From Nocardia testacea NBRC 100365 (GTDB taxonomy: Bacteria; Actinomycetota; Actinomycetes; Mycobacteriales; Mycobacteriaceae): a DNA stretch of 64,000 nt. The stretch's first letter is position 1, and each line of letters opens with the position of its first letter. Shown here one piece after another: positions 11,501 through 18,914 of the stretch. The notes under the pieces are model-generated. The model made no database searches. It saw only the letters and a program-made list of their open reading frames with translations, and had not been told where the DNA came from. The stretch is from NCBI RefSeq assembly GCF_000308775.1, contig NZ_BAGJ01000149.1, forward strand, positions 32,804 to 96,803, given 5' to 3'. A program made the position numbers and the translations under genes.

Positions 11501-11977
11501 GAGGCGAAAGTCCGCGCTTACCTCACCGAACACGCCGACCAGATCGCGGTGCAGAAGCTGCGCCGTAACCGGCAGATCACCACGATGGACGTCGCCTTTC
11601 TGGAGCAGGTATTCCTCGCCGAGGGCTTCGGCACGGCCGAGGACCTGGAGCAGGCGAAGTCCGAGTACGACGGGCAGCTGGGCCTATTCGTACGCGCGAT
11701 CGCGGGCCTCGATGAAGAAGCCGCCATCGCCGCGTTCGACAAGTTCCAGGCTGGTCGCACGCTCTCGGCGAATCAGCTCGACTTCGTCAAACTGTTGATC
11801 AAAGTGATCACCAAGAGCGGTGTCGTCGATGTCGGCGCCCTCTACGATCCCCCGTTCAGCAGCATGGCTCCACGCGGCCCCGAGGAGTTGTTCTCCGACA
11901 AAGATCTCGACGCGATGGAGGAAGTGCTCACCCACCTGCGTACCACAGCCATTCCCGTCGATACGCAGACAGCTTGA
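8528..11977 (+). CDS. hsdR: Type I restriction endonuclease subunit HsdR with N-terminal DUF4145
   Basis: 1149-aa ATP-dependent translocase/nuclease. Domains in order: DUF4145-like helical domain (about 1-125), a coiled-coil stretch (about 150-200), an HSDR_N PD-(D/E)xK nuclease domain (about 215-345; acidic/lysine core GRVDYVLWDD then LIEAKRA), and a superfamily 2 helicase with Walker A MATGTGKT at 382-389 and DEAH at 481-484. A helicase C-terminal domain with ARNTKHAKLIAERF and QMLGRGTRLC follows, then an EcoEI_R-type C-terminal domain (about 830-1149). It overlaps hsdS by 4 nt. All motifs look intact, so the system should be active. Confidence 0.95.
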   Translation: MSNFGFLRAEWPNLFEEAKRAERAGVADPRVACICARRTLELTVEWLYDADATLKKPYYNDLNAKINDPSMVALVGLDMRTKMELVRKAGNDGVHGKKPITEKSSMETLGELFQVMYWVARRYVRNPANLPPAALAFDPNLVPRPVPAEVRRKKQAEIQAMLAEFEQQRSDLAAQRAANADLEAELAELRAQIRAAKQTNQKLPDTHDYTENITRKLYIDRLLAEAGWQLDSLEDREYPVPGLPTPSGKGRVDYVLWDDNGKPLGLIEAKRASKDPDVAGKEQARQYADALEQQTGQRPVIFYTNGFETWIWDDRLYPPRRVQGFYTKDELRLLIQRRAGRKKLATETINEQIVDRHYQTRAIRRIAGSFESDNRRQALLVMATGTGKTRTAIALVDLLARSGWVKRVLFLADRQVLVNQAAKAFKTHVPGLTTVNLLADKKAIGRVYVCTYQSMMALADEIDSGGVKRFGPGHFDLVIIDEAHRSVYQKYGTLFTYFDSLLVGLTATPRDDIDHNTYQLFHLEDGMPTDHYDLDEAVSDKNLVPPTVVDVPLKFPRLGIRYDELPPDEQDQWESTDWAPDDGDIPDVIEPDDLNKFLFNADTVDKMLETVMEFGLKVDTGDHIGKTIVFARNTKHAKLIAERFDSLYPHYRGDFATIITSKADNAQSLIDKFEKPGSAPYLAISVDMLDTGVDVPAVVNLVFAKRVRSKTKFWQMLGRGTRLCENLFGPGQHKTGFVVFDLGQNVEYFNQNLPTTAGRSTRSLREKLFRQRADLLLELDQLENPGDTPADIPTGEPESTGDVRWQFAQALHQQVAGMNPDSIEVRHKLRQVEAFVDPATWQRFTPQKRRELDEIAGLPTEFVEDGNSPQAKRFDYLMLRLEYACLTGEPSFAALQEQVRDIATELLSLALQNIPAVSKHHDFLEDVCSDAWWDDVTLPMLETVRRRLRALVANIKPTRRSPVYTDFTDELGQLHIQELTALSGIRGKSRFEAKVRAYLTEHADQIAVQKLRRNRQITTMDVAFLEQVFLAEGFGTAEDLEQAKSEYDGQLGLFVRAIAGLDEEAAIAAFDKFQAGRTLSANQLDFVKLLIKVITKSGVVDVGALYDPPFSSMAPRGPEELFSDKDLDAMEEVLTHLRTTAIPVDTQTA

Positions 11978-12115
11978 CAGGTTCCATGCTCAGCACGGAC
12001 CGGCTACAACCCTGGACGTGACGCAGTGGCAACTATCGACGTGACACTCCTACGATCACGCCGTAACTACGCTCGTAGGGCCGGAACTGGCGATTGGAAC
12101 CAATCCGATCATGCG

Positions 12116-13024
12116 CTATGCACCGGGCTCCCATCGTCGAGCTCCGGCCACCCATGTTCCGCCGATCACTCTGCCTTCGATAAGCGGGTCCGCAAACTCG
12201 GCGACCAGTTCGAAAACGTGGAGGAATCGGTCAGGGTAGCCAGCCCCCGCTGGGCCCTGACGACGGCGCCAAGCCGCGTACGAGCGCTGACGGAGCTCGG
12301 GAAGCTGGGTTACCGAACTACTGAGTGATCTCAATGTGATTCCTCGGTAGGTAGCGGTGGCCTCCAGCGCGTCCGCCAGTTCGTTGCCGAGGAGGTCATT
12401 GGAGGAGATCAAGCGATGCAGGTCTGCGTAGTCGCGGTCGCGGGTGTTCAGGTCGCCCAGTGCCACCGCGGTCGACAGCTTCTCGGCGATAACCGTGGCG
12501 AGCGGATATCCGAAAAGCTGAAAACTGGTGCCATCGAGCTGTTGCGGGTACTCGATGGGCATTGGCTCCGGAGTCACCGGATCTCCGAAACTGACATCGA
12601 GCTGGAGCTTGAGGCGTGCCCGAGAAATGGATGCGGCCATCGTCATACGTAGCCCGTGGTACTCGTCGTCCTCCCGGATCGGGACAGTCTTCAGTGTGCT
12701 GGGATCGAAAAGGACCCCATCATCTACCTCAGTCGCTGCGATCATCGAGATCCGCCGAACGATCTCATCCTCATCGCCACTGAAGAACCGGCCGAGGATG
12801 TCGATATCGCGGGTCATCCGGCGAGCACCGAACTGAGCCAGCAGTAGGCCACCCTTGAGAACGAAGAACCGGCCGCCCATCGGTGACACCGCAAGCCGGA
12901 ACAGGAAGCGCTCGAGTAGATACTCGATCATGAGCTCGTCGGTTGACCGTGCAGTACGGCGAGCCAGATTGCGCAGGTCGTTGTAGATACGGCCTGCTGT
13001 GCTGTCACGTGCCGGATTGGGCAT
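12116..13024 (-). CDS. AbiEii/AbiGii-family nucleotidyltransferase toxin (type IV TA)
   Basis: 302-aa toxin of the AbiE abortive-infection system, a DNA-polymerase-beta-like nucleotidyltransferase whose activity is bacteriostatic. The family signature FVLKGGLLLAQFGARRMTRDIDI is at about 53-75, including the KGG motif and the DID metal ligands, followed by LQLDVSFGDP and an AEKLSTAVAL helix. Its ATG overlaps the stop of the upstream cognate antitoxin (TGATG), typical of the abiEi-abiEii operon. It sits on the opposite strand to and 139 nt downstream of hsdR, inside the same island. Confidence 0.88.
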   Translation of the reverse strand: MPNPARDSTAGRIYNDLRNLARRTARSTDELMIEYLLERFLFRLAVSPMGGRFFVLKGGLLLAQFGARRMTRDIDILGRFFSGDEDEIVRRISMIAATEVDDGVLFDPSTLKTVPIREDDEYHGLRMTMAASISRARLKLQLDVSFGDPVTPEPMPIEYPQQLDGTSFQLFGYPLATVIAEKLSTAVALGDLNTRDRDYADLHRLISSNDLLGNELADALEATATYRGITLRSLSSSVTQLPELRQRSYAAWRRRQGPAGAGYPDRFLHVFELVAEFADPLIEGRVIGGTWVAGARRWEPGA

Positions 13025-13638
13025 CAGGCGATCACCGCTTCGACAGCGGGGCGAATGATCGATATCGCATTGAGTTCACCGGCGATGCGCTGCAGCTCGG
13101 CCACGCCCGCGGAGCCGGCACGACGTAGGTAGCGGCCGAGTGCGGCCAACGCGAGAGTTTCACCGATGCGGTGGCGATGACGCATTGCGTCGACCACGGA
13201 GCGAGCGGCGTCATACACGGGAATGGTTTCGCCCGGCGCCGCCTCGTAACGCTCGACATTGAGTGCAAAGGTCCTTGCCGAATACTGGGAGACGACAACA
13301 GGAGGAAACGAGATCGAAGGGCGACGGGCGCCCCGCGCCACAGCGATATGCACCGCCCAAGGAATATCGTCGATCAACTCGTGCAGCGCGAGAGCGGATT
13401 CACCACATACAACCGCATGCGGCGCCCGTGTACACACCGCGAGAAGATCGATGTGCGCGGACTTCGGGGCATCGGTGCGGCGATAGACACCGCGTGATAG
13501 CTCGTCCACCTCCCCGCGGTCCAGTAAGAGCGATAGGTCCCTGGAAGAAAGCTCGGCCTGACGCGCCTGCGCCGAAGTGAAGGTCGGCGGCAGCCCACCC
13601 AACCTAGCCGACAGTCTCGAAGACCCAGTAGAATCCAT
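13024..13638 (-). CDS. AbiEi-family antitoxin / transcriptional regulator (type IV TA)
   Basis: 204-aa antitoxin with an N-terminal winged-helix segment (about 15-55, FTSAQARQAELSSRDLSLLLDRGEVDELSRGVYRR read in parts) and a C-terminal domain with YDAARSVVDAMRHRHRIG and ALAALGRYLRRAG, characteristic of AbiEi proteins. In type IV systems this protein counters the toxin without binding it and represses the operon. It is the first gene of a two-gene operon and overlaps the toxin start by one base-step. The promoter region 13639-13770 is AT-rich with no recognised motif. Confidence 0.85.
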   Translation of the reverse strand: MDSTGSSRLSARLGGLPPTFTSAQARQAELSSRDLSLLLDRGEVDELSRGVYRRTDAPKSAHIDLLAVCTRAPHAVVCGESALALHELIDDIPWAVHIAVARGARRPSISFPPVVVSQYSARTFALNVERYEAAPGETIPVYDAARSVVDAMRHRHRIGETLALAALGRYLRRAGSAGVAELQRIAGELNAISIIRPAVEAVIA

Positions 13639-13770
13639 GCATTAAATCGTACCCACAGGACAGGGCTATGGGTGCGAATTGATACAAGCCGACCTATTAC
13701 CGACCCGGAACCCAGCTTCCACCCGCACCCAACATACCGCCATCTACCTGCATGAATGCCACTTGTAACC

Positions 13771-13941
13771 CTAAACCATCACGTGGCACCAATGACAACT
13801 CGCGTACCCGACCGACAGCAGGATCGGCACATCGCGCGCCGCGGCCTCCGCCAGAGCCTCGGCATCCCACTCCCGCCAATCGACCGGATTGTCCGCGTGC
13901 TGACGTAGATAAGGCGATGTCGCACTGTCCAATCGGTTCAC
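13771..13941 (-). pseudogene. Truncated 5' copy of the DUF255 gene (56 codons)
   Basis: Reads from a GTG at 13941: VNRLDSATSPYLRQHADNP, continuing through SCHWCHVMV to a TAG at 13771. It matches the first ~55 residues of the intact DUF255 protein at 577-2631 and stops directly after the CHWC motif. The protein-level match is about 80 percent by eye, rising to complete DNA identity over 13784-13833. It is best read as the original chromosomal gene start, cut off when the defence island inserted. Confidence 0.85.
13784..13833. repeat. Right copy of the 50-bp direct repeat bracketing the defence island
   Basis: Identical to 2474-2523 in the same orientation. The two copies delimit an 11.3-kb segment with the HTH-methylase fusion, hsdMSR and abiE. 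No integrase or transposase lies between them, so mobilisation would need a trans-acting enzyme or homologous recombination. Confidence 0.65.
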
Positions 13942-14244
13942 GATGCCAGCCTCCCAGATCCGGTGAGCGCACGACACGATCCGCACGATGTGCCGGCCCG
14001 AACGGCGCAATCCGCCGATCGGCTCCGACCCCAGACTAGTGGGCAACCACAGGATGACGGGCGCGCCCGCGCCCCGCATCCATATCCCACGGCCGGGGCG
14101 CCGCGGGCCGGCGGCAGTATCCCGGCCGGACGATCCGAGCGGCATCCCGGGCGCGGCCGTTCTTCTCGCAGGGGAGTCGCCCGGCCGGCAGCACCGCCGC
14201 CGCCCGAACTCGACCCGGCCGTCTTCGCGGCTTCGACCGGCGCG

Positions 14245-14276
14245 GGTGCGACAGCGTCCGCGAACGCTGTCGCACC
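14245..14276 (-). terminator. Strong hairpin downstream of the FAD oxidoreductase
   Basis: A perfect 13-bp stem (GGTGCGACAGCGT pairing with ACGCTGTCGCACC) around a 6-nt loop, flanked by a further CGACCGG/CCGGTCG pair. It sits 33 nt past the stop of the minus-strand oxidoreductase. There is no U-run, as is common in high-GC actinobacteria. The rest of 13942-14244 shows no gene. Confidence 0.65.
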
Positions 14277-14308
14277 TCTACCGGTCGGCCACGGCGACCC
14301 CCGCGTCC

Positions 14309-15499
14309 CTACGCGAGCAGTGCGGATGTGTCGTCACGCCGGGCCCGCAGCAGCTGTGGCCGGTGTTTGCCGTCCTTGAACCAGTGATGCGAACCGGGTT
14401 TGCGTGCTTCGGTCGCCATATGGTTGATACCTGCCTCGCACGCGAACTCCTTGAGCTTCTTGCCCAGGAACCCGCTGAAGTACAGCCGCATGGCGGTCTC
14501 GTCCTTGTGGCCGAGCTGGTAGATCCCGGCCTCCCGGCCGAAGCTGAGGCACATGGCGGGGAAGGCCAGGTCGATCGGGGTGGGCTGGTCACCCGCGATG
14601 CGGTGCAGCAGGGTGTCGGCGGCGTGCGCTCCCAGGCAGTACGCGGTGTAGGCGCTCATCCGCAGCGGCAGGTCCGATGGGGCCGAGGAATCTCCCGCCG
14701 CGACAATGCGTTCGTCGTCCACGCTGGTCAGCGTCTCGTCGGTGAGCAGACGCCCGGCGGCGTCGGTGCGCAACCCACTCCGGGCGGCCAGGTCGGGGAC
14801 GCCGAAGCCGGCTGTCCAGATCGTGACCGCACTCGCCAGCGTCCGGTCGTCGCCGAGTTCGACGGCCTCGCGGGTCACCGCCGTGACCGTCGCGCCGGGG
14901 CCTTCGAGGACGGTCACCCCCAGCCCGGCGAAGTACTTGCGGGCCGTGCGCCGGGCCTTCGGATGCAGGTATGGACCGAGCACCTCGCCACAGATCAGGG
15001 TCACGCTGCGGCCCTGCTCGGCCAGTTCCGCGGCGGTTTCGATACCGGTCGGGCCGCCGCCGATCACCGTCACCGGCGCCGTCATCGGGGTATCGAAGAG
15101 CACCGTGCGCAGCTGTTGGGCGGCCTCCAGCGTGGCCACCGGATACGCGAACTCGGCCGCGCCCGGTACCTGCCGGCCACCTGTACCGCTGCCCACCGCG
15201 TAGATCAGGTAGTCGTAGCCGATCGTGTCGCCCTCGCCCGTCGTCACGGTGCGACCGGCCGCGTCGATCCGCGTCACACTGTCGACCACCAGCCGGACGC
15301 GCTCGGCCAGGATGTCCTTGTAGTCGACGACCGCGTCATGAGTACCGCCCACCAACTGGTGCAGGCGCAGCCGTGGCACGAAGACCGGGCGCGGATTGAT
15401 CACGGTCACCGTCACGTCGTCGCGCTGCGTCAAACGGTTGGCCGCCATCACGCCGGCATATCCGCCGCCGACCACGACCACATCGGTGTTCTTGCTCAT
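14309..15499 (-). CDS. NAD(P)/FAD-dependent oxidoreductase, type II NADH dehydrogenase-like
   Basis: 396-aa two-dinucleotide-binding flavoprotein. The FAD-binding GxGxxG-type motif VVVVGGGYAGVMAA is at about 8-20, the second nucleotide-binding Rossmann motif VTVIGGGPTGIETAAELAEQG at about 143-163, and the FAD-binding ATG-like segment near TSVDDERIVAAGDSSAP at about 275. This architecture matches the NDH-2/NoxA-like disulfide-reductase superfamily without the CxxxxC redox disulfide. It is shorter than respiratory NDH-2 and has no obvious C-terminal membrane anchor, so its electron acceptor is uncertain. The ATG start has a strong AAGGAGATGCC ribosome site. Confidence 0.88.
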   Translation of the reverse strand: MSKNTDVVVVGGGYAGVMAANRLTQRDDVTVTVINPRPVFVPRLRLHQLVGGTHDAVVDYKDILAERVRLVVDSVTRIDAAGRTVTTGEGDTIGYDYLIYAVGSGTGGRQVPGAAEFAYPVATLEAAQQLRTVLFDTPMTAPVTVIGGGPTGIETAAELAEQGRSVTLICGEVLGPYLHPKARRTARKYFAGLGVTVLEGPGATVTAVTREAVELGDDRTLASAVTIWTAGFGVPDLAARSGLRTDAAGRLLTDETLTSVDDERIVAAGDSSAPSDLPLRMSAYTAYCLGAHAADTLLHRIAGDQPTPIDLAFPAMCLSFGREAGIYQLGHKDETAMRLYFSGFLGKKLKEFACEAGINHMATEARKPGSHHWFKDGKHRPQLLRARRDDTSALLA

Positions 15500-15651
15500 G
15501 GCATCTCCTTCGCTCCGAGGGGCTCGTGAACAAGACAGCGCAGCGCCGGGATTCCTGACAGCAGGTGATGCAGATCACTCGATCGACCCCCGGGGGCAGG
15601 TCCCGCCGCCCTGCCGGGCCCCGAGGTCGCGCGGACTTCTACGGTGTAGCC

Positions 15652-16050
15652 GTGATCAGAACCGCCGCCCTGGCCCATATCCGCGACCGCCGCCTGATCC
15701 AGACCCGTTCGACCGGGAAGACCGTCTTCTACATGGCGGGCGGGAAGATCGATCCCGGGGAGAGTCCACTACAGGCGCTGCACCGGGAGGTCCGGGAGGA
15801 ACTCGGCGTCGGAGTCACCGACGTGAGCGAACTCGGGGTATTCGAGGCCGACGCGTACGGGCACACCGCCGGGACCCCGTTGCACATGACCTGTTTCCTG
15901 GCCGAGGTCACCGCCGACCCGAGCCCGCTCGGCGAGATCGCCGAATTCCGCTACTTCACCGGTGGGGAGTACGCCGCCATGCCCGAGGTCGCACCCGGCT
16001 CGCTACTGGTTTTCGAACATCTGCACCGGCTGGACCTGATCGACTGGTAG
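15652..16050 (+). CDS. NUDIX hydrolase
   Basis: 132-aa Nudix-fold pyrophosphohydrolase. The complete Nudix box GGKIDPGESPLQALHREVREELGV (written here in parts: GGKIDPGES, then REVREELGV) carries the metal-binding REVREE glutamates. A GTG at 15652 beginning VIRTAALAHIRDRRL is chosen because it starts right at the fold; the longer frame upstream has no family character. The substrate is not predictable from sequence. It is divergent from the FAD oxidoreductase, with a ~150-bp shared promoter region. Confidence 0.88.
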   Translation: MIRTAALAHIRDRRLIQTRSTGKTVFYMAGGKIDPGESPLQALHREVREELGVGVTDVSELGVFEADAYGHTAGTPLHMTCFLAEVTADPSPLGEIAEFRYFTGGEYAAMPEVAPGSLLVFEHLHRLDLIDW

Positions 16051-16068
16051 CGCGACCACCCGGTCGCG
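16051..16068 (+). terminator. Short GC hairpin immediately after the NUDIX gene
   Basis: CGCGACC-accc-GGTCGCG forms a perfect 7-bp stem starting at the base after the stop codon. It lies between two convergent genes. Confidence 0.45.
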
Positions 16069-16156
16069 GCCACCGGCGCGAACTACGGTTCACCCCTGTG
16101 GCACCGGGCGGGCACGGCCCCCACGCGCTGCTCCGGCCGCTGCCGACGGCGGTATG

Positions 16157-16459
16157 TCACACCGGACGGTCGCGGTCCTCGGCACCACCGTTCGGGGTCG
16201 ACTCGGCCCGCCTCGGCACCCCGGGCTCGGTGCCCTCGTCGGCTTCCTGGTCCGGTTCCGGATGTTCGGGTTCGAAGGTTTCCGGCAGGTTCTTCAGATG
16301 TTTGTTCATCGAACGGACCAGCAGGAACGTGCCCGCCAGCAGGATCAGCACGATCGCCAGCCCGAGCGGGGACGCCTTACCGAATTCCGGACCGGTCGGC
16401 GTGCCGGGCGTCTGCGCGAGCAGCGCGGTCGCCGATACCGGGAGAGCAGCGGCCCACAT
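16157..16459 (-). CDS. Small membrane protein downstream of mca (Rv1083-like position)
   Basis: 100-aa protein with an N-terminal hydrophobic stretch (MWAAALPVSATALLA), one clear transmembrane helix (LGLAIVLILLAGTFLLVRSM, about 38-57) followed by a basic MNKHLKNLP and a long acidic, disordered tail. The ATG overlaps the mca stop (TGATG), so the two are co-translated. M. tuberculosis has a small membrane protein at the same place beside mca. Function unknown. Confidence 0.8.
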   Translation of the reverse strand: MWAAALPVSATALLAQTPGTPTGPEFGKASPLGLAIVLILLAGTFLLVRSMNKHLKNLPETFEPEHPEPDQEADEGTEPGVPRRAESTPNGGAEDRDRPV

Positions 16460-17343
16460 CAGCGGTACTCGTCGGTGATACCGGCGAACAGGTCGGTCTC
16501 CGGGATATCGGTGCTGACCCGGGTGCGGGCCAGTTCGAACTCCTCGGTCGGCCACAGCCGCTGCTGCATCTCCAGCGGAATGGCGAAGAAGGCGCCGTTC
16601 GGATCGACCTGGGTGGCGTGGGCGCGCAGCGCGTCGTCGCGGCGCGGGAAGTACTTACCGCATTCGACCTGGGTGGTGACCCGGGCCATGATGTCGCCGC
16701 GTTCCACCGCGTACTTGCGCGACCGGTCCAGCCACTCCTGCAGGGGGAACGGTTCGCCCAGCTTCTCGTACTCCTCGGCGAACACCTCCATCCGCCGGAT
16801 CGTGAAGCCGTGGTCGTAGTACAGCTTGAGCGGGGTCCACGGCTCGCCCGCGTCGGGGAACTTCTCCGGATCGCCGGCGGCCTCGAACGCGGCCACCGAT
16901 ACCTCATGGCACCGGATATGGTCCGGGTGCGGGTAGCCGCCCATTTCGTCGTAGGTGGTCATGACGTGCGGCTTGAACTCGCGGACCACCCGGACCAGCG
17001 CCTCGGTGGCCTCCTCCAGCGGGACGAGCGCAAAGGAGCCCTCCGGCACCGGTGGCAGCGGGTCGCCCTCGGGCAGTCCCGAGTCGATGAAACCCAGCCA
17101 GGTCTGGCGGACGCCCAGGGCGGCGGCCGCGGCCGCCATCTCCTCGCGCCGGATCTCGTCCATCCGCTCCAGCACCCCGGGTGTGTCCATGGCCGGGTTG
17201 AGGATGCTGCCGCGCTCCCCGCCGGTCAGGGTCACCACCAGGACGTCATGTCCCTCGTCGGCGTACCGCGCGGTGGTCGCACCACCTTTGCTGGATTCGT
17301 CGTCGGGGTGGGCGTGCACCGCCATGAGGCGAAGGCCACTCAC
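16459..17343 (-). CDS. mca: Mycothiol S-conjugate amidase
   Basis: 294-aa zinc amidase that cleaves mycothiol S-conjugates into a mercapturic acid and GlcN-inositol during detoxification of electrophiles and antibiotics; cytosolic. The PIG-L/LmbE zinc signature VHAHPDDESS is at about 9-18 (His12 and Asp15), and a second histidine set YPHPDHIRCHE occurs around 142-152. The GTG at 17343 (VSGLRLMAVHAHPDDE) matches the N-terminus of the M. tuberculosis protein, which is about 288 aa. Its presence indicates a mycothiol-producing actinobacterium. Confidence 0.95.
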   Translation of the reverse strand: MSGLRLMAVHAHPDDESSKGGATTARYADEGHDVLVVTLTGGERGSILNPAMDTPGVLERMDEIRREEMAAAAAALGVRQTWLGFIDSGLPEGDPLPPVPEGSFALVPLEEATEALVRVVREFKPHVMTTYDEMGGYPHPDHIRCHEVSVAAFEAAGDPEKFPDAGEPWTPLKLYYDHGFTIRRMEVFAEEYEKLGEPFPLQEWLDRSRKYAVERGDIMARVTTQVECGKYFPRRDDALRAHATQVDPNGAFFAIPLEMQQRLWPTEEFELARTRVSTDIPETDLFAGITDEYR

Positions 17344-17446
17344 TTCTCGTTCACCGTCGCTCTCGGTCGCGGGTGTTCGGACTTCATTACATATAGTTCC
17401 ATCTGGACCGATTCTGTTCCGACCTACCCCCCGGGAGCACGCGATC

Positions 17447-17944
17447 ATGACCGAGCCCACGCCCGAACGGCGCCCGGACTCTTCCGCTGCCGCGGCGGCA
17501 TCTCCGGACACCGCCGTATCGGCGGGGGATCGCCACGCCGACCGCTACGGCCGCCGCGCCGCGCGGCCGGACCGCCGGCTGATCGGCGTGGTGCTCACGG
17601 CCGTGGTGGTGCTCGCCGGGATCGGGGTCGCCTATCTGGGCTGGGCGAAGTTCGGGCCGGAGGACATCGAATCCGAGGAACTCGGCTACACCGTGCTCGA
17701 CGATTCCTCGGTCGAGGTGCAGATCCGGCTCACCCGTGCCGACCCGTCGAAACCGGTGGTGTGCCTGGTGCGGGCGATGTCGCGCGATCTGACCGAGGTG
17801 GGCCGGCGCGAGGTGCTGGTGCAGCCCACGGCGGGCGACAAGACGGTGCGGCTGTCCACGGTCGTGGCGGCTTCCGAGCGACCGGCTTCGGCGGCGATCT
17901 ACACCTGCACCGACAAGGTGCCGGGTTACCTCAAAACCGAGTGA
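17447..17944 (+). CDS. DUF4307 membrane protein
   Basis: 165-aa protein with an Ala/Arg-rich cytoplasmic N-terminus, one transmembrane helix (LIGVVLTAVVVLAGIGVAYLGW, about 46-67) and an extracytoplasmic beta-rich domain (SVEVQIRLTRADPSKPVVCLVRAMSRD in two parts) typical of DUF4307. The ATG at 17447 is divergent from mca. M. tuberculosis Rv1081c, between mca and greA, is the positional equivalent. Function unknown. Confidence 0.85.
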   Translation: MTEPTPERRPDSSAAAAASPDTAVSAGDRHADRYGRRAARPDRRLIGVVLTAVVVLAGIGVAYLGWAKFGPEDIESEELGYTVLDDSSVEVQIRLTRADPSKPVVCLVRAMSRDLTEVGRREVLVQPTAGDKTVRLSTVVAASERPASAAIYTCTDKVPGYLKTE

Positions 17945-18052
17945 GCGCGGGTTAGGACCCGGCCCGCCTGGGTATCGCCAGGGTCATGGAAGTAGGCCGA
18001 GCAAAGTTGACCGTCGGGTAAAAACCAGCCCGACCTGCATCTTTGTGAATCA

Positions 18053-18061
18053 TGCTAAAAT
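18053..18061 (+). promoter_or_regulatory. Extended -10 promoter candidate for greA
   Basis: TGCTAAAAT matches an extended -10 (TGn plus TAAAAT). No good -35 is seen at 17-18 bp. If used, greA would have a ~210-nt leader; no known riboswitch is recognised in it. Confidence 0.35.
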
Positions 18062-18280
18062 GGCCTGACACACGGTTCCGGGGCTCGGAGCCGTGTTTGC
18101 TGCATTGGCGGCCAGCGCGGTCGAAACCGGGGAGGGTCCCGGAATCGGACTGTCGGGGTTCTTCGAACTTCCCGCAGATCGCGATAGCCGTCTGCTGAAG
18201 CATGCCTGCCTGCGGGTGGGCCGTGCCGCAGTGATCAGGAATCCCGGCCTGCCGGGGACAACTACTAGGGAGTGATCGAG

Positions 18281-18775
18281 ATGACTGAGACCCAAGTGAC
18301 CTGGCTGACCCCGGAGTCGCACGACAGGCTCAAGAGCGAACTCGACGCGCTCATCGCCAATCGTCCGGTCATCGCCGCCGAGATCAACGAGCGTCGCGAA
18401 GAAGGCGACCTCAAGGAGAACGGCGGCTACCACGCGGCGCGTGAGGAACAGGGCCAGCAGGAGGCCCGGATCCGCCAGCTGCAGGAACTGCTGAACAACG
18501 CCAAGGTCGGCGTGGCCCCCACCAAGTCCGGGGTCGCCCTGCCGGGGTCCGTGGTGAAGGTCTACTACGACGGTGACGAGTCCGATACCGAAACCTTCCT
18601 CATCGCGACCCGCGAAGAGGGCCTGGGCAACCCCGACCTCGAGACCTATTCGCCCAGCTCGCCCCTCGGCGGCGCACTGATCGACGCGAAGGTCGGCGAA
18701 ACCCGCGAATACACCCTGCCCAACGGCAACCTCATGAAGGTGACGCTGGTCAGCGCCGAGCCGTACCACAGCTGA
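18281..18775 (+). CDS. greA: Transcription elongation factor GreA
   Basis: 164-aa factor that enters the secondary channel of RNA polymerase and stimulates cleavage of backtracked transcripts. N-terminal coiled coil (about 10-80) with the tip segment REEGDLKENGGYHAA containing the catalytic acidic pair, and a C-terminal FKBP-like domain with SPSSPLGGALIDAKVGE. It is nearly identical in length and sequence to mycobacterial GreA. The ATG at 18281 is preferred over the GTG at 18272 because AGGGAG lies 8 nt upstream. Confidence 0.97.
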   Translation: MTETQVTWLTPESHDRLKSELDALIANRPVIAAEINERREEGDLKENGGYHAAREEQGQQEARIRQLQELLNNAKVGVAPTKSGVALPGSVVKVYYDGDESDTETFLIATREEGLGNPDLETYSPSSPLGGALIDAKVGETREYTLPNGNLMKVTLVSAEPYHS

Positions 18776-18781
18776 GACCAC

Positions 18782-18818
18782 CGGTCCGGTCGCGGCGCGT
18801 CCCGCCGCGACCGGACCG
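18782..18818 (+). terminator. greA terminator hairpin
   Basis: Perfect 16-bp stem (CGGTCCGGTCGCGGCG with CGCCGCGACCGGACCG) and 5-nt loop, 6 nt after the greA stop. Confidence 0.8.
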
Positions 18819-18828
18819 TATGACGACG

Positions 18829-18866
18829 CGAGCGGCCGCATCCGTTTTCCCGGATACGGCCGCTCG
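18829..18866. terminator. Second bidirectional hairpin between greA and metB
   Basis: CGAGCGGCCGCATCCG pairs with CGGATACGGCCGCTCG with one mismatch around a TTTTCC loop. It can serve the minus-strand metB that converges on greA. Confidence 0.65.
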
Positions 18867-18914
18867 TTCATGTCCTGCGTATTCTCCCGAATGCTCGGTG
18901 GTGCCCCGGCGGGT

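Noticed and set aside
18093..18280. Possible short ORF or riboswitch in the greA leader
   Set aside because: The ORF lacks coding character and no known riboswitch core is visible.
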